64,000 nt of DNA from Thermohalobaculum sp039027855 (GTDB lineage Bacteria; Pseudomonadota; Alphaproteobacteria; Rhodobacterales; Rhodobacteraceae). The position numbers were made by a program, and so were the translations under genes. The notes below the pieces were generated by a model. That model saw nothing but the letters and a program-made list of their open reading frames with translations. It had not been told where the DNA came from and ran no database searches. How positions within the stretch are numbered: position 1 is the stretch's first letter; every line of letters begins with the position of its first letter. Positions 34,192 to 45,400 of the stretch are shown here, one piece after another. The stretch is from the NCBI GenBank assembly GCA_039027855.1, contig JBCCJI010000015.1:31802-95801 (forward strand), given 5' to 3'.

Positions 34192-35268
34192 TTAGCCTGT
34201 GCCGTGCTGCGGGTCGGCCGGGTGGGTGTCCGGCCCGCCGCTGCCGGCGCGTGCGTTGTCCTCGACCAGGCGCATCGAGCCCTCCAGCCAGGGTGCTGCG
34301 GTGAGTGCCGGGGTAATGGCCGTCCGGCGCAGATCCTCGCGCAGGATGGCGGCGGCAGTCAGCGGCAGGGTGCCGAGCACCCGCCCGCGCGCGAACAGCG
34401 AGACCGTGCGCGCAAAGCCTCTGAGCGGCAGCGGGGCGATGTCGAGGGCGTCGTGCAGGCGCGGCACCCGTAGATAGCCGAGGGGCGTGGTGACCACCCA
34501 GCCGCGCGTGCGGATCACCGTCGCCATCGCCGCATGGTTGGTATCGAATTCGAAGCGGGGGCGGGCATCGAAGCGCAGCCTCTGGAACTGCGCCATGATC
34601 TGGCGCTGCATGATCATGCCCGAGGTATAGCCGGTCATCGGTGCCTCGCGCAGCACCGCCAGCGGATCGGTCCCCGCCGGGATCAGCCCGCGCGCAGTGA
34701 CCAGAACGAAGGGCTCGCGCATCAGCCCATGCCGCTCGATCCCCTCGGGTAGGTCCTCGGCATCGGCGGCGACGGCGAGATCGACAGCGCGCTCGGCCAG
34801 TGCGCGGCGGTTCTCGTGGCTCGCTCCTGTGCGGCAGGCGATATGGCAGCCCGGCAGCCTAGCCGACAGCGCCAGGATCAGCGCGGGCGTGACCTCGGCA
34901 TCCAGTTCTTCAACGACCGCGACCGACAGGGCGGGGAGGTCGGCATGGCCAAGCTCCGCCAACTCGGTGCGCGCCGCCTCCGCCTCGGTCAGCATGGCGC
35001 GGGCGCGGGCAAGGAAAAGCCGCCCAGCCCGGGTCGGCTGCACCGGGCGATCGGCCCTGTCCAGCAGCCGCGTCCCGAGCGCCGTCTCCAGATTGGTGAG
35101 CTGCTGGCTGACCGAGGACGCGCTGGCCGAGAGACGCCGTGCCCCTTCGCCAAGCGAGCCGGCCTCGATCACCGCCACGAATATTTCGACGGCACGCAGC
35201 GTCAGCCGGGCGCCGTCGGGCCTGATGTCGGGCCGGGTGTCTTCGCCGTTCCTGTCGCGGGCCGGCAT
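34192..35268 (-). CDS. LysR family transcriptional regulator
   Basis: A 358-residue regulator. The helix-turn-helix lies at about residues 22-80 (LTLRAVEIFVAVIEAGSLGE, SSVSQQLTNLE), followed by a substrate-binding domain to about 320 and a polar tail. The first 20 residues are extra relative to typical LysR proteins. It begins 4 bases after the betaine-type permease stop on the same strand, so it is probably the last gene of the ABC transporter operon and may control it or the neighbouring catabolic genes. The ligand is unknown. Confidence 0.88.
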   Translation of the reverse strand: MPARDRNGEDTRPDIRPDGARLTLRAVEIFVAVIEAGSLGEGARRLSASASSVSQQLTNLETALGTRLLDRADRPVQPTRAGRLFLARARAMLTEAEAARTELAELGHADLPALSVAVVEELDAEVTPALILALSARLPGCHIACRTGASHENRRALAERAVDLAVAADAEDLPEGIERHGLMREPFVLVTARGLIPAGTDPLAVLREAPMTGYTSGMIMQRQIMAQFQRLRFDARPRFEFDTNHAAMATVIRTRGWVVTTPLGYLRVPRLHDALDIAPLPLRGFARTVSLFARGRVLGTLPLTAAAILREDLRRTAITPALTAAPWLEGSMRLVEDNARAGSGGPDTHPADPQHGTG

Positions 35269-35272
35269 TGCC

Positions 35273-36895
35273 CTAATGCTCGCGACGGAAGGCCCCTTGT
35301 ACGATGCGGTCCATCACCATGGCGACGAACAGGATGGCAAAGCCACCCAGCAGGCCCGGCCCCTTGGCGGCGTATTGCAGCGCTTCCAGGATCTCCTTGC
35401 CGAGACCGCCGCCGCCGATCAGCGAAATGATGACCACCATCGACAGGCACATCAGGATCGTTTGGTTCACCCCGGCCATGATCGAGGGCAGCGCCAGCGG
35501 GATCTCCACATCGCGCAGGATCTGGCCCTTGGAGGCACCGAAGGCCTGGGCGGCTTCCTTGATGCTCTCGGGCACGCCGCGCATGCCTAGCGCGGTAAGT
35601 CGGATCACCGGCGGCATGCCGAAGATGATCGTGGCCAGGATCCCCGGCGGGTTGCCGGTGCCGAAGAAGGCGATGATCGGGATCAGGTAGACGAAGGCCG
35701 GCAACGTCTGCATGAGATCGAGCACTGGCTCGGCGAAGTGGTAGGCGCGTTTCGACTTGCCGAACCAGATGCCGAGCGGGATGCCGAAGACGATGCAGAT
35801 CAGCACCGCGGCACCGACCAGCGCCACCGTCTCCATCGCGATCTCCCAGTAGCCGAGGAAGGCGATGTAGGCGAGGGCCGCGGCGGTGAAGATCGCCACG
35901 CGCGGGCCCGCGGCACGGAAGGCGACGACGCAAATGACCGTCATCACAACGGGCCAGGGCGTGCCGTTCAGCGCCAGGGTCAATGCATCCAGCACCGAGC
36001 GCACAGCGGCGGTGACGCTGTCGAAGGCCCCGGCCCCGCCGATGGCGGCGGCGTCGATCCGCGCTTCCAACCAACTGGCGAAGACGGAATAGATCGTCTC
36101 GTTTTCGCCCGACACCACCAACGAGGAGATCGCCGCCTCCGGGAAAGCGGAGAGCCACTCGATCGGCGATGCCACAGTGAACTTGTAGATGGTGAGCGGC
36201 GCAATGGCCGCCACGAGCGCCGTCCCGATGTAGAGCCGCCGGTCACTATAGCCCGAGGGCACCGAGGAGGCGTCGATCCGCCATCGTGAGTACTGTTTCT
36301 CGTAGGCCGCGTTGGCCCAGAAACCCTGGATAAGCTTGAAGGCGATCAGGAGGCCGAGACCGGTGAGCAGGATCGTCGTGCCCTCGGCGGCGAGCGCTGC
36401 CGCCTGGGCCTCGGAGTTTTCGGCCGCGCGGGTCAGGTTGCCCGCCAGTGTTTCGAAGCGCGTGGGATCGCCACCCGATTGCCGCGCCTCCTCGGCGCGT
36501 TGCAGGAACTCTTCGGCCCGGCTGCGCTGGGCTTCGGCTCGCTCGGTGAACTGGGCGCCCGGGTTGCCCCAAAGGCCGCGGCCGATCTGCACCCAGGCGA
36601 TGATCTCAAGGATCAGAAAGGCCCAGAAGAAAGCCCAGACACCACGCGTGGCGGCCCAGATCGGCCCTGCCAGCGCAGCCGCCATGTTGAAGGTGTTGGG
36701 GATCGGCGATGTCTTCTCGAAGATCTTGTGGAAGTTATCGACGTAGAAGTCGCCGCTCTGGCCTGCGAACTCGTTGATCGAGGCGTCGAGCGCCGTTCGG
36801 TCGACCTCGATATCCGATGCCGCAACGACGGTGCGGGGCGCTGCCCCGTCCTCAGTAAGGTCTGCGGGGGTGTCCTTGGCGGCGGCGGCGTTCAT
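35273..36895 (-). CDS. Glycine betaine/proline-type ABC transporter permease with long N-terminal extension
   Basis: A 540-residue permease. The C-terminal half (about 320-535) is a standard ProW/OpuAB domain with GIWFGKSKRAYHFAEPVLDL, LPAFVYLIPIIAFFGTGNPP and the EAA loop SIKEAAQAFGASKGQILRDVEIP. The first 240 residues are unusual: a DUF2628-like hydrophobic segment (GPIWAATRGVWAFFWAFLIL, 77-96), a polar, probably coiled helix (115-171) rich in Glu, Ala and Arg, then another membrane helix (172-194). The ATG at 36895 overlaps the ATPase stop as ATGA; the longer open frame is rejected. Confidence 0.88.
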   Translation of the reverse strand: MNAAAAKDTPADLTEDGAAPRTVVAASDIEVDRTALDASINEFAGQSGDFYVDNFHKIFEKTSPIPNTFNMAAALAGPIWAATRGVWAFFWAFLILEIIAWVQIGRGLWGNPGAQFTERAEAQRSRAEEFLQRAEEARQSGGDPTRFETLAGNLTRAAENSEAQAAALAAEGTTILLTGLGLLIAFKLIQGFWANAAYEKQYSRWRIDASSVPSGYSDRRLYIGTALVAAIAPLTIYKFTVASPIEWLSAFPEAAISSLVVSGENETIYSVFASWLEARIDAAAIGGAGAFDSVTAAVRSVLDALTLALNGTPWPVVMTVICVVAFRAAGPRVAIFTAAALAYIAFLGYWEIAMETVALVGAAVLICIVFGIPLGIWFGKSKRAYHFAEPVLDLMQTLPAFVYLIPIIAFFGTGNPPGILATIIFGMPPVIRLTALGMRGVPESIKEAAQAFGASKGQILRDVEIPLALPSIMAGVNQTILMCLSMVVIISLIGGGGLGKEILEALQYAAKGPGLLGGFAILFVAMVMDRIVQGAFRREH

Positions 36896-37950
36896 TCCTT
36901 GCCTCCCTGGATGCCGCGCAGCAGGCGGCGCTTGGTGACGACGCCGATATCGGCCCCGCCATCGGTGATCACGACGGGCGCGTCGGCATCTGCCGAGACA
37001 TCGATCAGGAAGTCCAGATCGCTGTCTTCCGAGGCGCGCGGCGCGCTTTCCAGCGCACCGTTGGACAGGGTCGGGTTCTCCGCTTTCCACTCGTCAATGG
37101 GCGCCATGATCGAGCGGGCCTTGACCAGTTTGAGCTTCGAGATGCCCTGCACGAACTCGCGCACATAGTCGTCAGCCGGGTTGGTCACGATCTCTTCGGC
37201 CGTGCCGATCTGCACGATCACGCCGTCCTTCATGATGGCGATGCGGTGGCCGATGCGGATCGCCTCATCCAGGTCATGGGTGATGAAGAGCGTGGTCTTG
37301 CCGAGCTCGGCGACGAGGGCCGAGAACTGGTCCTGCAGCTGCAGGCGAATGAGGGGGTCGAGCGCCGAGAAGGGCTCGTCCATCAGAAGGATCTCGGGGT
37401 CCGAGGCGAGCGCGCGTGCGATGCCGACGCGCTGCTGCATGCCGCCAGACAATTCCTTGGGCAGTCGGTCCTCATAGCCCTTGAGATCCACAAGGCCGAG
37501 GGTGTGGTCCGAGACAGCCCAGCGCTTGGATTTCGGTACGCCGCGGATCTCCAGCGGATAGCCCACGTTCTCGCGCACGGAACGGTGAGGCATCAACGCC
37601 ATGTGCTGGAACACCATGCCGATGCGCGTGGCCCGGACGGCGCGCAACTGCTTGGCAGACATCGACGAGACGTCCTCGCCCATGATCTCGATGGAGCCCG
37701 AGGTCGGCTCGATCAGGCGGTTGACGTGACGCACCAGCGTCGACTTTCCCGAGCCCGAGAGACCCATGATGCAGAAGATCTCGCCTCGCGCGACCTCGAA
37801 GCTTGCATCCTGGACGCCGACGACGCAGCCGAATTTCTCGAGGACCTCGGGCTTGGACAGCCCCTCACGCTTGACCGCATCCAGGGCTTCGTCGGCGCGA
37901 TCGCCGAAAACCTTCCAGACGCCGTCCAGCTTAACAACGGCTTCGCCCAT
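36892..37950 (-). CDS. Glycine betaine/proline-type ABC transporter ATP-binding protein
   Basis: A 352-residue ATPase of the ProV/OpuAA group. It has Walker A GLSGSGKSTLVRH, signature LSGGMQQRVGIARAL and Walker B LLMDEPFSALDP. The C-terminal region (about 285-350) ends with a single CBS-like segment, PVVITDGGADIGVVTKRRLL, the part that senses ionic strength in OpuA systems. N-terminal DALDAVKREGLSKPEVLEK is typical of ProV. It follows the binding-protein gene after a hairpin. Confidence 0.92.
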   Translation of the reverse strand: MGEAVVKLDGVWKVFGDRADEALDAVKREGLSKPEVLEKFGCVVGVQDASFEVARGEIFCIMGLSGSGKSTLVRHVNRLIEPTSGSIEIMGEDVSSMSAKQLRAVRATRIGMVFQHMALMPHRSVRENVGYPLEIRGVPKSKRWAVSDHTLGLVDLKGYEDRLPKELSGGMQQRVGIARALASDPEILLMDEPFSALDPLIRLQLQDQFSALVAELGKTTLFITHDLDEAIRIGHRIAIMKDGVIVQIGTAEEIVTNPADDYVREFVQGISKLKLVKARSIMAPIDEWKAENPTLSNGALESAPRASEDSDLDFLIDVSADADAPVVITDGGADIGVVTKRRLLRGIQGGKE

Positions 37951-37975
37951 CGCAGGCCTCCCGTCACACTGGCTT

Positions 37976-38013
37976 GAAAAGAAAAGACCCGCCGGGCTGG
38001 GGAGCGCGGCGGG
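37976..38013 (-). terminator. Hairpin with T-tract between binding-protein and ATPase genes
   Basis: The CCCGCCG/CGGCGGG stem (37988-37994 and 38007-38013) is followed on the minus strand by TCTTTTCTTTTC. Lying inside an operon, it would let most transcripts stop after the binding-protein gene and so raise its copy number relative to the membrane components. Confidence 0.72.
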
Positions 38014-38028
38014 CCGTGGTGTCTGGGG

Positions 38029-38976
38029 TTACTGGGTCAACCAGCTGAGGACCAGGTCCTCATTCTCGGCGACCCAGGCCCTCGCGAAGGCTTCCGGGTC
38101 CTGATCATCGACTGCCAGTGCCTTACCCATGGCGCTGAGCGCCTCGGCCGGCATGCTGTAATTCTGGAAAAGAGCTGCGACCTCAGGGAAGTTCTCTTCG
38201 AGCGACTTCGAATAGTGCAGGTGCAGCGTCGCACCGTTCCAGGCGGTCGAAGCGGACGACTTCTCAAGCCAGGCCGGGTCCTCGGTGGGCTGGATCATGT
38301 TCCAGGTGGCCGGGTCGTGCGCCGGCTCTTCCAGCACCGTCAGGTCGTGCATGACGAAGATGTAATGTGGGCTGTAGCAGAAGCCGAGCCACGGCTCCTT
38401 CGCCTTGATGGCATTGGCGAGGTTCGCATAGGCGAGCGTCTCGTCGAACTCGGTCAGCTCCATCACCTGGTCATAACCGTAGGACTTGGCGCGAACCTTC
38501 TCCACGTTGGTCGAGGCCCAACCCGGGGCACCGATCCAGACCTCGGGCGTGCCGTTGCCGTCGCTGTCGAAGATCTTCATCTTCTCCGGGTCGGTCAGGT
38601 CGTCGATCGAGGTGACGCCGAACTCCTCGGCGATGAAGGTGGGCACGCACATGCCCTGCTCGGCCTGCACGGGGTTGGTGTTCATCACCACCGTGCCGCG
38701 TTCCTTCACATAGGTGTTGTTGAGGTTCTCCTGGTTCGGCATCCAGACCTCGGGGTGGACATGCATCGACCCCTTGTCCATCGCCTCGAAGACGATCGGG
38801 TTGGAACCGTTCTGCAGCTCGACCTCAAGGCCGAGATTGTCCTCGATGGCGACCTTCAGAACATGGGCGGTGGCGTTCACCGAGGCCCAGTTGGGCACGC
38901 CGATCACGATGTCGGCGGCCATGGCGGGGGCCGCGGCGGTGGCGAGGGCTGTTGCGACGAGCAATGCCGATTTCAT
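38029..38976 (-). CDS. Betaine/quaternary-amine substrate-binding protein (ProX/OpuAC family)
   Basis: A 315-residue periplasmic protein with a signal peptide (MKSALLVATALATAAAPAMA, cleavage before ADIVIG). The mature part begins DIVIGVPNWASVNATAHVLK and has HVHPEVWMPNQ and GAPGWASTNVEK, where tryptophans could form the aromatic cage for a quaternary ammonium group. The OpuAC fold and length are normal. It is the first gene of the transporter operon. The demethylating genes next door favour a methylated amine ligand, but exact specificity is inferred. Confidence 0.9.
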   Translation of the reverse strand: MKSALLVATALATAAAPAMAADIVIGVPNWASVNATAHVLKVAIEDNLGLEVELQNGSNPIVFEAMDKGSMHVHPEVWMPNQENLNNTYVKERGTVVMNTNPVQAEQGMCVPTFIAEEFGVTSIDDLTDPEKMKIFDSDGNGTPEVWIGAPGWASTNVEKVRAKSYGYDQVMELTEFDETLAYANLANAIKAKEPWLGFCYSPHYIFVMHDLTVLEEPAHDPATWNMIQPTEDPAWLEKSSASTAWNGATLHLHYSKSLEENFPEVAALFQNYSMPAEALSAMGKALAVDDQDPEAFARAWVAENEDLVLSWLTQ

Positions 38977-39462
38977 GGGTTGTGTCTCCCGGTCTCTCAG
39001 TCTGTCGTTGTGGTTGCGTTTCGGTCTCTTGTTGTGACCGCGGGCAGTCGGTGCCCACGGCGTTATGTCCGAACTGCCGCCCCGATCGGTTTCGGGGTCA
39101 AGGCTGCCGCGATCTCTTCACATTTTCCGAACCCGGCACTCACATACTGGAAACGATGATTCCCCATCTGTCCACCCGGCAACCGTCACCTTGTCGTACT
39201 GTCGCAGTCCAGTTTGCGTCATAACTGGGCTGTTTGCCGAAACATGCTGCAGTGCAGCGCGGATGTTGCCACATTTTCGGTCAGCCGACGGCCCGTCTCA
39301 TCGCGCCAGAACCGCCCGGCAGCGTGACGCAAGCGCCGCACTCGCGACGCCTCGCGGTCGTTACCAAGGCAATGCCCTGCTGAATCGCTCAGTTTTGCTG
39401 GTGTAGGGGCATGTGACCGCGCAAATTCCACAGGTGTTGGGTAATTTTGTTGCGGGGTTCCG
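38977..39462. other. 486-base intergenic region between betaine binding-protein and autotransporter genes
   Basis: No credible coding frame is seen. The region must hold the divergent start signals for both genes. Base composition is less GC-rich than the surroundings, with AT-rich patches near 39110-39160 and 39400-39450. I found no clear palindrome, riboswitch or consensus promoter. GGGGTTCCG precedes the autotransporter ATG. Confidence 0.6.
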
Positions 39463-42400
39463 ATGACGGTTGCATCTCATCAATGGAGCGCACGGTTCGG
39501 CGCGCTTCTCGCGTCCACGTCTCTCATTGCGCTCTTGGCGCCGATCTCGGCATCGGGACAGGCGACCAGCAGCTGTACCGACAGCACGCCCGACAGCGGC
39601 GATACCGTGACCTGCACCTTCGTGCTCCAAGACGGCGATGCGGTCGCGATCACCGAGCCGATCGTGGCGCCGGGCTCCACCGATGTGACGGTGGTGATCG
39701 ACGGGCGCGATGTCGACGAAGCCTCCGACACGATCGCAGCGCTATCTGGGACGCCGGCGATCAACCTCGGCGCGGGTGCGACGATCACCGTGCTGGATGC
39801 CGGGATCACAAATGGCCTCGACTTTGAAGACCTGGGCGACGGCTTCTTTCTGCTTCTGGCCGATGCCGGGATCGAGACGGCGCAGGATCTGGTCGACTTC
39901 CTCAACGCCGAGGGTGTCGATGCCACCATCGAGATCGACGCGTTCGGCAATGAAGAAGTCGTCGTGCCGGAGGGTCAGGAGATCGCCGCCACGCGCGCCT
40001 TCGCAAGCGTGGCCGGACCGGCCACCGGCGACGTCGTCGTGCTGGGCGCGGGCGCGCCGAACCTGGTGACGCTGGGTGACAACGACCCTCTCGACGATTC
40101 AGAAGGCGCAATCGTAGCGGTGGGCGCGAGTGGCGTGCGCACCGCGGCGGGCGGCGAGACGCAGATCGACCTGCCCGGCGGCCTCGTGAGCGTGATCGGC
40201 GAGAGTGGCGCGGGCGTGCTCGTCGAAAGTGGCGTGCTGCGGATCACGACCGAGGGCGACCCGGACGAGGTCGGCGGCGGCGTGGTTGTCGCCGGCGACG
40301 GCGCGGCAGCGGTTCGCACCCTTGGCGAGGCTAATGCCGTGATCGTCGACACCACCAACGCGGGTTTCGTAAGCGTGGGCAACGATACGGCGACGCTCGA
40401 TCTGGACAGCCCGCGCTCGGCCGTCGATATAAACTTGCGCTTCAACGACGCGTTCACCGACGAGGATATCGAGATCGTTCCAGGCATCGGCGCCAACACC
40501 GCGCTGCTGTCGGCGGGTGACAATGCGCCGGTGATCAAGTCGATTGGCGACGAAAGCATTTTCTCGCTCAGGGCGTCGGTTGACAGCGATACGCTCGATG
40601 TCGGTTTCGGCAGCGCTGGGTCCAATTCGCCCATCATCCGGCGCGAGGGGGCCAATTCCATCGCCTCGGTCCTCCTGCTCAATCTGTCGCTGACGACGCT
40701 GGGGGATCAGTCGCCTGTCTTCGATCTCGCCGAGGATAGCAACAGCACGCTGGTGCTCGAACTGTCTGACCTGACGATTTCGACCGAGGGCGAAGGATCG
40801 GGCGTGTTCGATCTCGCGCCGAGTGACGGCGGCGGCGAGAGCGATCTGACACTGGTGATCGGCGAGACCGAGATCGTGACGTCCGGCGGCGCCTCGATCG
40901 GCCTGGAGTTTAATCAGTCTGGTGGCGCCCCGCGGAGCGATGTCAATTCCTCCCTCACGGTCCAGACCACTGAGATCAGGACCTCGGGCGACGGGACGCC
41001 GGCCTTCGTGCTCAACGGCCTGATCGATGACGGCGTGCTGGCCGTGGCTTTGGTTGACACGTCACTGGCGACGTCGGGCGAGAAGGCGACCGGTGCGGTA
41101 ATCGACGCCTCGGTCACCGGCAGTGGCGAAAGCACGGTCGCGGTCGAGGGCGTCGATATCTCGACGAGCGGTGCCAGCGCGGTCGGGCTCGATCTGACCA
41201 TCGGCGTCGATGGCGACGGGTCGAGCACCTTCGCGATGGCCGACAGCACGGTGACCACCACGGGCGATCTGGCCGACGGCATCCTCGTCTCGGACATCGC
41301 CACGCGCACAGGCGCAGCCGCCGCCACGCTCAGCACCGCCACGCTGGCGCCAGTGGGCGAGGTTTCGACGACGGCGGCGGTCTCCGGCGCGTTCTCCTAT
41401 GCCTTCACCATCGGCGAGGGTGTGACGGGCTTCACCGTCGACAGCACAGTCGACCCGGCCGGCGACGGCTCGGCCGAGATTGTGTTCGATCACGAAGCGT
41501 TCGCCGCAACCAGCGAGGGCGGGCGCGAGATCGTCAACAACGGCACGATCTTCGGCGATGTCTTCGGTCTCAGCTTCGAGGACGGCGAGGCGCACAGCGT
41601 CACCGATAACGGGCTGATCTCCAGCAGCCGGATCGACGATCTCAACGCCACCGCCGTGTCCTTCGGCGCGGGCGACGACCTGTTCGAACTGCAGGCGGGC
41701 AGCCAGACGGTGCAGAGCGTCAATGGCGGCGGCGGCGGGCAGGACGTTTTCGTGCTGGGCGGCGATGTCGACGCCGATTTCGATGTCGAGCGGCTCGGCA
41801 CCCAGTTCCTCGACTTCGAGCTCAACCGGAAGGCGGGCCTATCGACCTGGACGCTGAGCGGCGTCGTCAACGACTTCTGGACCATCGAGGGCGGCAGCCT
41901 CGTCGTGACCGAGGACACATTCCTCGGCGGGCGGGAGCGGTTCCTCGTGACCGGCGGGCGCACCCGCACCTTCGACGCCGCGATGGAGATGGACGTCATC
42001 GTCGACACCTTCGGCCAGCTGGTGCTGGACGACAGCGACGTCATCGTCTCGGCGCTCGGCGCCAACGCGATCCAAATCGAGGGGCAGTCGATGCGCGCGC
42101 CCGACGCTCCGCTAGCGGAGCGCGGCGATATCGTCCTGCTGGGCGATACGGTGGTGCAGTCGGCACGCGAAGCGGCGATCCGAAGCCTGGGCGATGGCGA
42201 CGTGTTCACCGTGACGATGCTGGCCGAGACGCTTGGCGCGCCGACGCTGCGCAGTATCGCCGACGACATGGCCGCGCTGTCGATCGACGGGACGGGCAGC
42301 ACCGTGACCGTGATTGCGGCCAACCCGACCGGTGGCGCCCCCTCGACGGCCGCGCTGATCCAGACCCTGGGCGACGATGCGCCCGGCATCGGCGGCGGCG

Positions 42401-45400
42401 GGGGCACCGATCTGACGGTCGATGCCGACAGCCTGCAGCTCTTGACGGAGGGCGCCGGCTCGGCGGGCATCTCGCTGGTGGGCGACGGGATCAGCCTCGA
42501 TGTCACCAATGCGCGCTCGGACGACGCGCCTGCCCTGGCTGGGCCGCTGATGGCGACCGAGGGCTTTGACGCGCCGGTGATCGAGGTGCTGGGCGATGGC
42601 GCCGATGTCGCCGTGACGCTGGATCTTGGCGGCAGCCGCGTGGAGACGACCGGCCAGGAGAGCGATGTTCTCAAGGTCGAGGGCTCGGGCAACACTGTCA
42701 GCGTGGCCGCCTTCAACGGCGCGTTCTCGACGACCGAGCGCCTCTCGCGGGTGCTGAACCTCGTCGACACCGGCGATGGCGCCAACATCACGGTCACGAC
42801 CAGCGGCAACACCTTCTCGACCACGGGCGACAGCGCCGAGATCTTCCGCTTCGCCGATAACGGCGGCGGCAGCACGGTGATCCTGACCTCGACCGCAGAC
42901 GAGATCACCACGACCGGCGATTTCGCGGCTGGCATCGATGTCGATGTCTCGGATGGCCGGACGGCGCGCATCTCGCTGATCGACGGCAGCATCATGACCG
43001 GGGGCGCGGCTGCCAACGGGCTCGAGATGATCGAGCCGGCATCGCAGGGTGGTACCACCGTGCTGAACCTGCTCGGCCAGAGCATCACGACGACCGGTGA
43101 CGACGCGCTCGGCGTGGCACTCGATGCGCGCGCCACTGGAGGTTCGGACGCCACCGTGACCTTCGGTGCGACAGGCAGCGGCGGCATGGCGATCGCGACC
43201 GAGGGGAACAGCGCGGCCGCACTGCGGTTCCTGGTCGGCGCGGATGACAGCAGCACTTCGACGGTGTCGATCTCGGACACGGCGTTCAGCACGGCTGGCA
43301 CGCTCTCGCCCGGCGTCGATCTGATCAGCGGCGTGACCGGGCCCGGGGCGTCGCTGGATGTGCGCTTTGCGGACACGACGATCGACACCACGGGCGCCGA
43401 GAGCACCGGCCTCATCCTCTCGCCCGATCTCGACGACATCGCCGCCGCTCTCGATCTCGGCAACCTCGCGATCACCACGGCGGGCGCGGGCAGCCACGGG
43501 ATCGAGCTTGGCGCCAATTCGACGCTCGCCTTCGCGGGCAGCATCGAGACCGCGCTCGACGGCGCCATTGGCGTGCTGATGGGCCCGGCGGCGACGCTCG
43601 ACATGTCGGGGACCATCGACACCCTGGGCGAGGGGTCGAGCGGCATCTGGCTGGAGGACACCGGCACCGTCACCCTGTCGGGCGCCATTACGACTGCGGG
43701 CGTGCTGGCCTATGGCATCGGCGGCGAGGGCCGCGATTTCGACGTGACGGTCACCGACACCGGCACCATCGACACCACCGGGACCTGGGCGGCGGGCATC
43801 TGGCTCGACTATCTGCCCGGCTCGCTGGCCACCGGCACGATCGTGATGGACGGGCGGATCTCCACCACGGGCGATTTCGCCGATGGTGTCGCCGTCGGCT
43901 ATGACCGCGATCTTGGCGGCAAGGACACGCCCGACGGCAATGCCGGCGTGGTCACCGTGGGCGGGCTGGTCGAGACGACGGGCACCGAGAGCCACGGCCT
44001 GTCGGCCTATCTCACCAGCAATGCGCTCGCGACCTTCAACGTGACGGATGGGGGCGTCGTCGATGTCAGCGGCACCGATGCCTCGGGTATCTACATCCGC
44101 TCGGGCGGCAACAGTGCCGCCGTGGCCCGCGCCGTCGTCACCATTGCGGAGGGCGCACAGGTCAGTGCCGTCGATGCCGCTGGCGTGGGTGAAGGCAACG
44201 AGACCCCAAACAGCCCCGATATCGAGACCACGCTCACCATCGCCGGTACGCTGGAAGGGGGCGGCACCGATGCGCTGGCCGCCGATCTGCGTGGCGGCGA
44301 CGACACCATCATCGTCCTGCCGACGGCCGTGATCGTGGGCGGCGTCGACCTTGGCGAGGGCGACGACACGCTGATCTTCGACGGTGCGGTCGGCACGGTC
44401 GGCGATATCGACCTCATCGCCGAGACCGCGACGTTCGCCGTCGATGTTGAGAGCATCGAGAAGCGCGGCCAGGGCACCTGGATCTTCGGCGGCATCGACG
44501 TGCCCGCCGATGTGGATTTCGCGCCCGGCCGGGTGGTCGAGGGCATCTCGATCCTGACCGCCGATTTCGCGAGCTTCGATGCCAGCACCGGCCCCGCGGG
44601 CCGGCTGGAGAGCGACGGCGACGCCGGCGTCGGCGATTTCACGAACGAGGGGAGTTTCGCCCCGGGCGGTACCGGCGCGGCGGGCGATTTCTCGGTGGCC
44701 GGCGATCTGGTCTTCACCGAGGGCGGTACCTTCGAGGTCGACATCTTCGCCGATGGCAGTTCCGACCTGGTGACGGCGCTCGGCGCGGTGACGCTTGGCG
44801 GCACGCTCGTGGTGAATGCCGAGAACTTCCCGGCCGGCTTCCCGCCGACGCAGGATTACGTGATCCTCACAGCACCCGATCCGCTCGCCGGGGAGTTTGC
44901 CGAGGTCACCGACAACCTGCCTGATCTCGCCGTCGAGGTGACCGTCACCGACGCCGTCGCCGACGATCCCGGGACCGAGGCTGATGAGACCGCGCCGTCC
45001 ACCGTGGTGGTCAGCTACGGGCAGGATGTCGAGAACGTCTCGGACAAGTCGATCATCCCCAACAGCCTGCAGGCGAGCCACCGCGCCGCCCGCGCCTTCA
45101 ACGACACGCTGATCGGGCGGAGTGTCACGACCCGCTCGGCCGGTGGCTTAGCGATCGCCCATGGCGAGGGCGCGCGCTTGAGCGCCAAGGCGGGGCCCGG
45201 CGGCCAGACCGGCGCGGTATGGGCCATGGCCTTCGGTGCCTTCGCCGATGTCGACGGCACCGGCGACAATCAGGGCTACGACACCAGCGGCGGCGGCGCC
45301 GCGGTCGGGTTCGAGATCCTGCAGTCCTTCGCGGGGGCGGACCTGACCCTCGGCATCGCGGGCGGCTTCACCCGCACCGGGGTCGATAGCGGTGCCTCGG

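Noticed and set aside
38977..39462. Glycine or other riboswitch ahead of the betaine-type transporter or the autotransporter
   Set aside because: No recognisable aptamer core or expression-platform hairpin was seen in the 486 bases.
41490..43688. A 732-codon antisense frame in the autotransporter
   Set aside because: Ser/Pro/Val/Ala-rich shadow translation overlapping another shadow frame; no start context or domain.
42112..45081. A 989-codon open frame antisense to the autotransporter
   Set aside because: It arises from the strong GC bias and repetitive codons of the plus-strand gene. Its translation is Arg/Gly/His-rich low complexity with no domain, and the plus-strand protein has a signal peptide and a beta-barrel.
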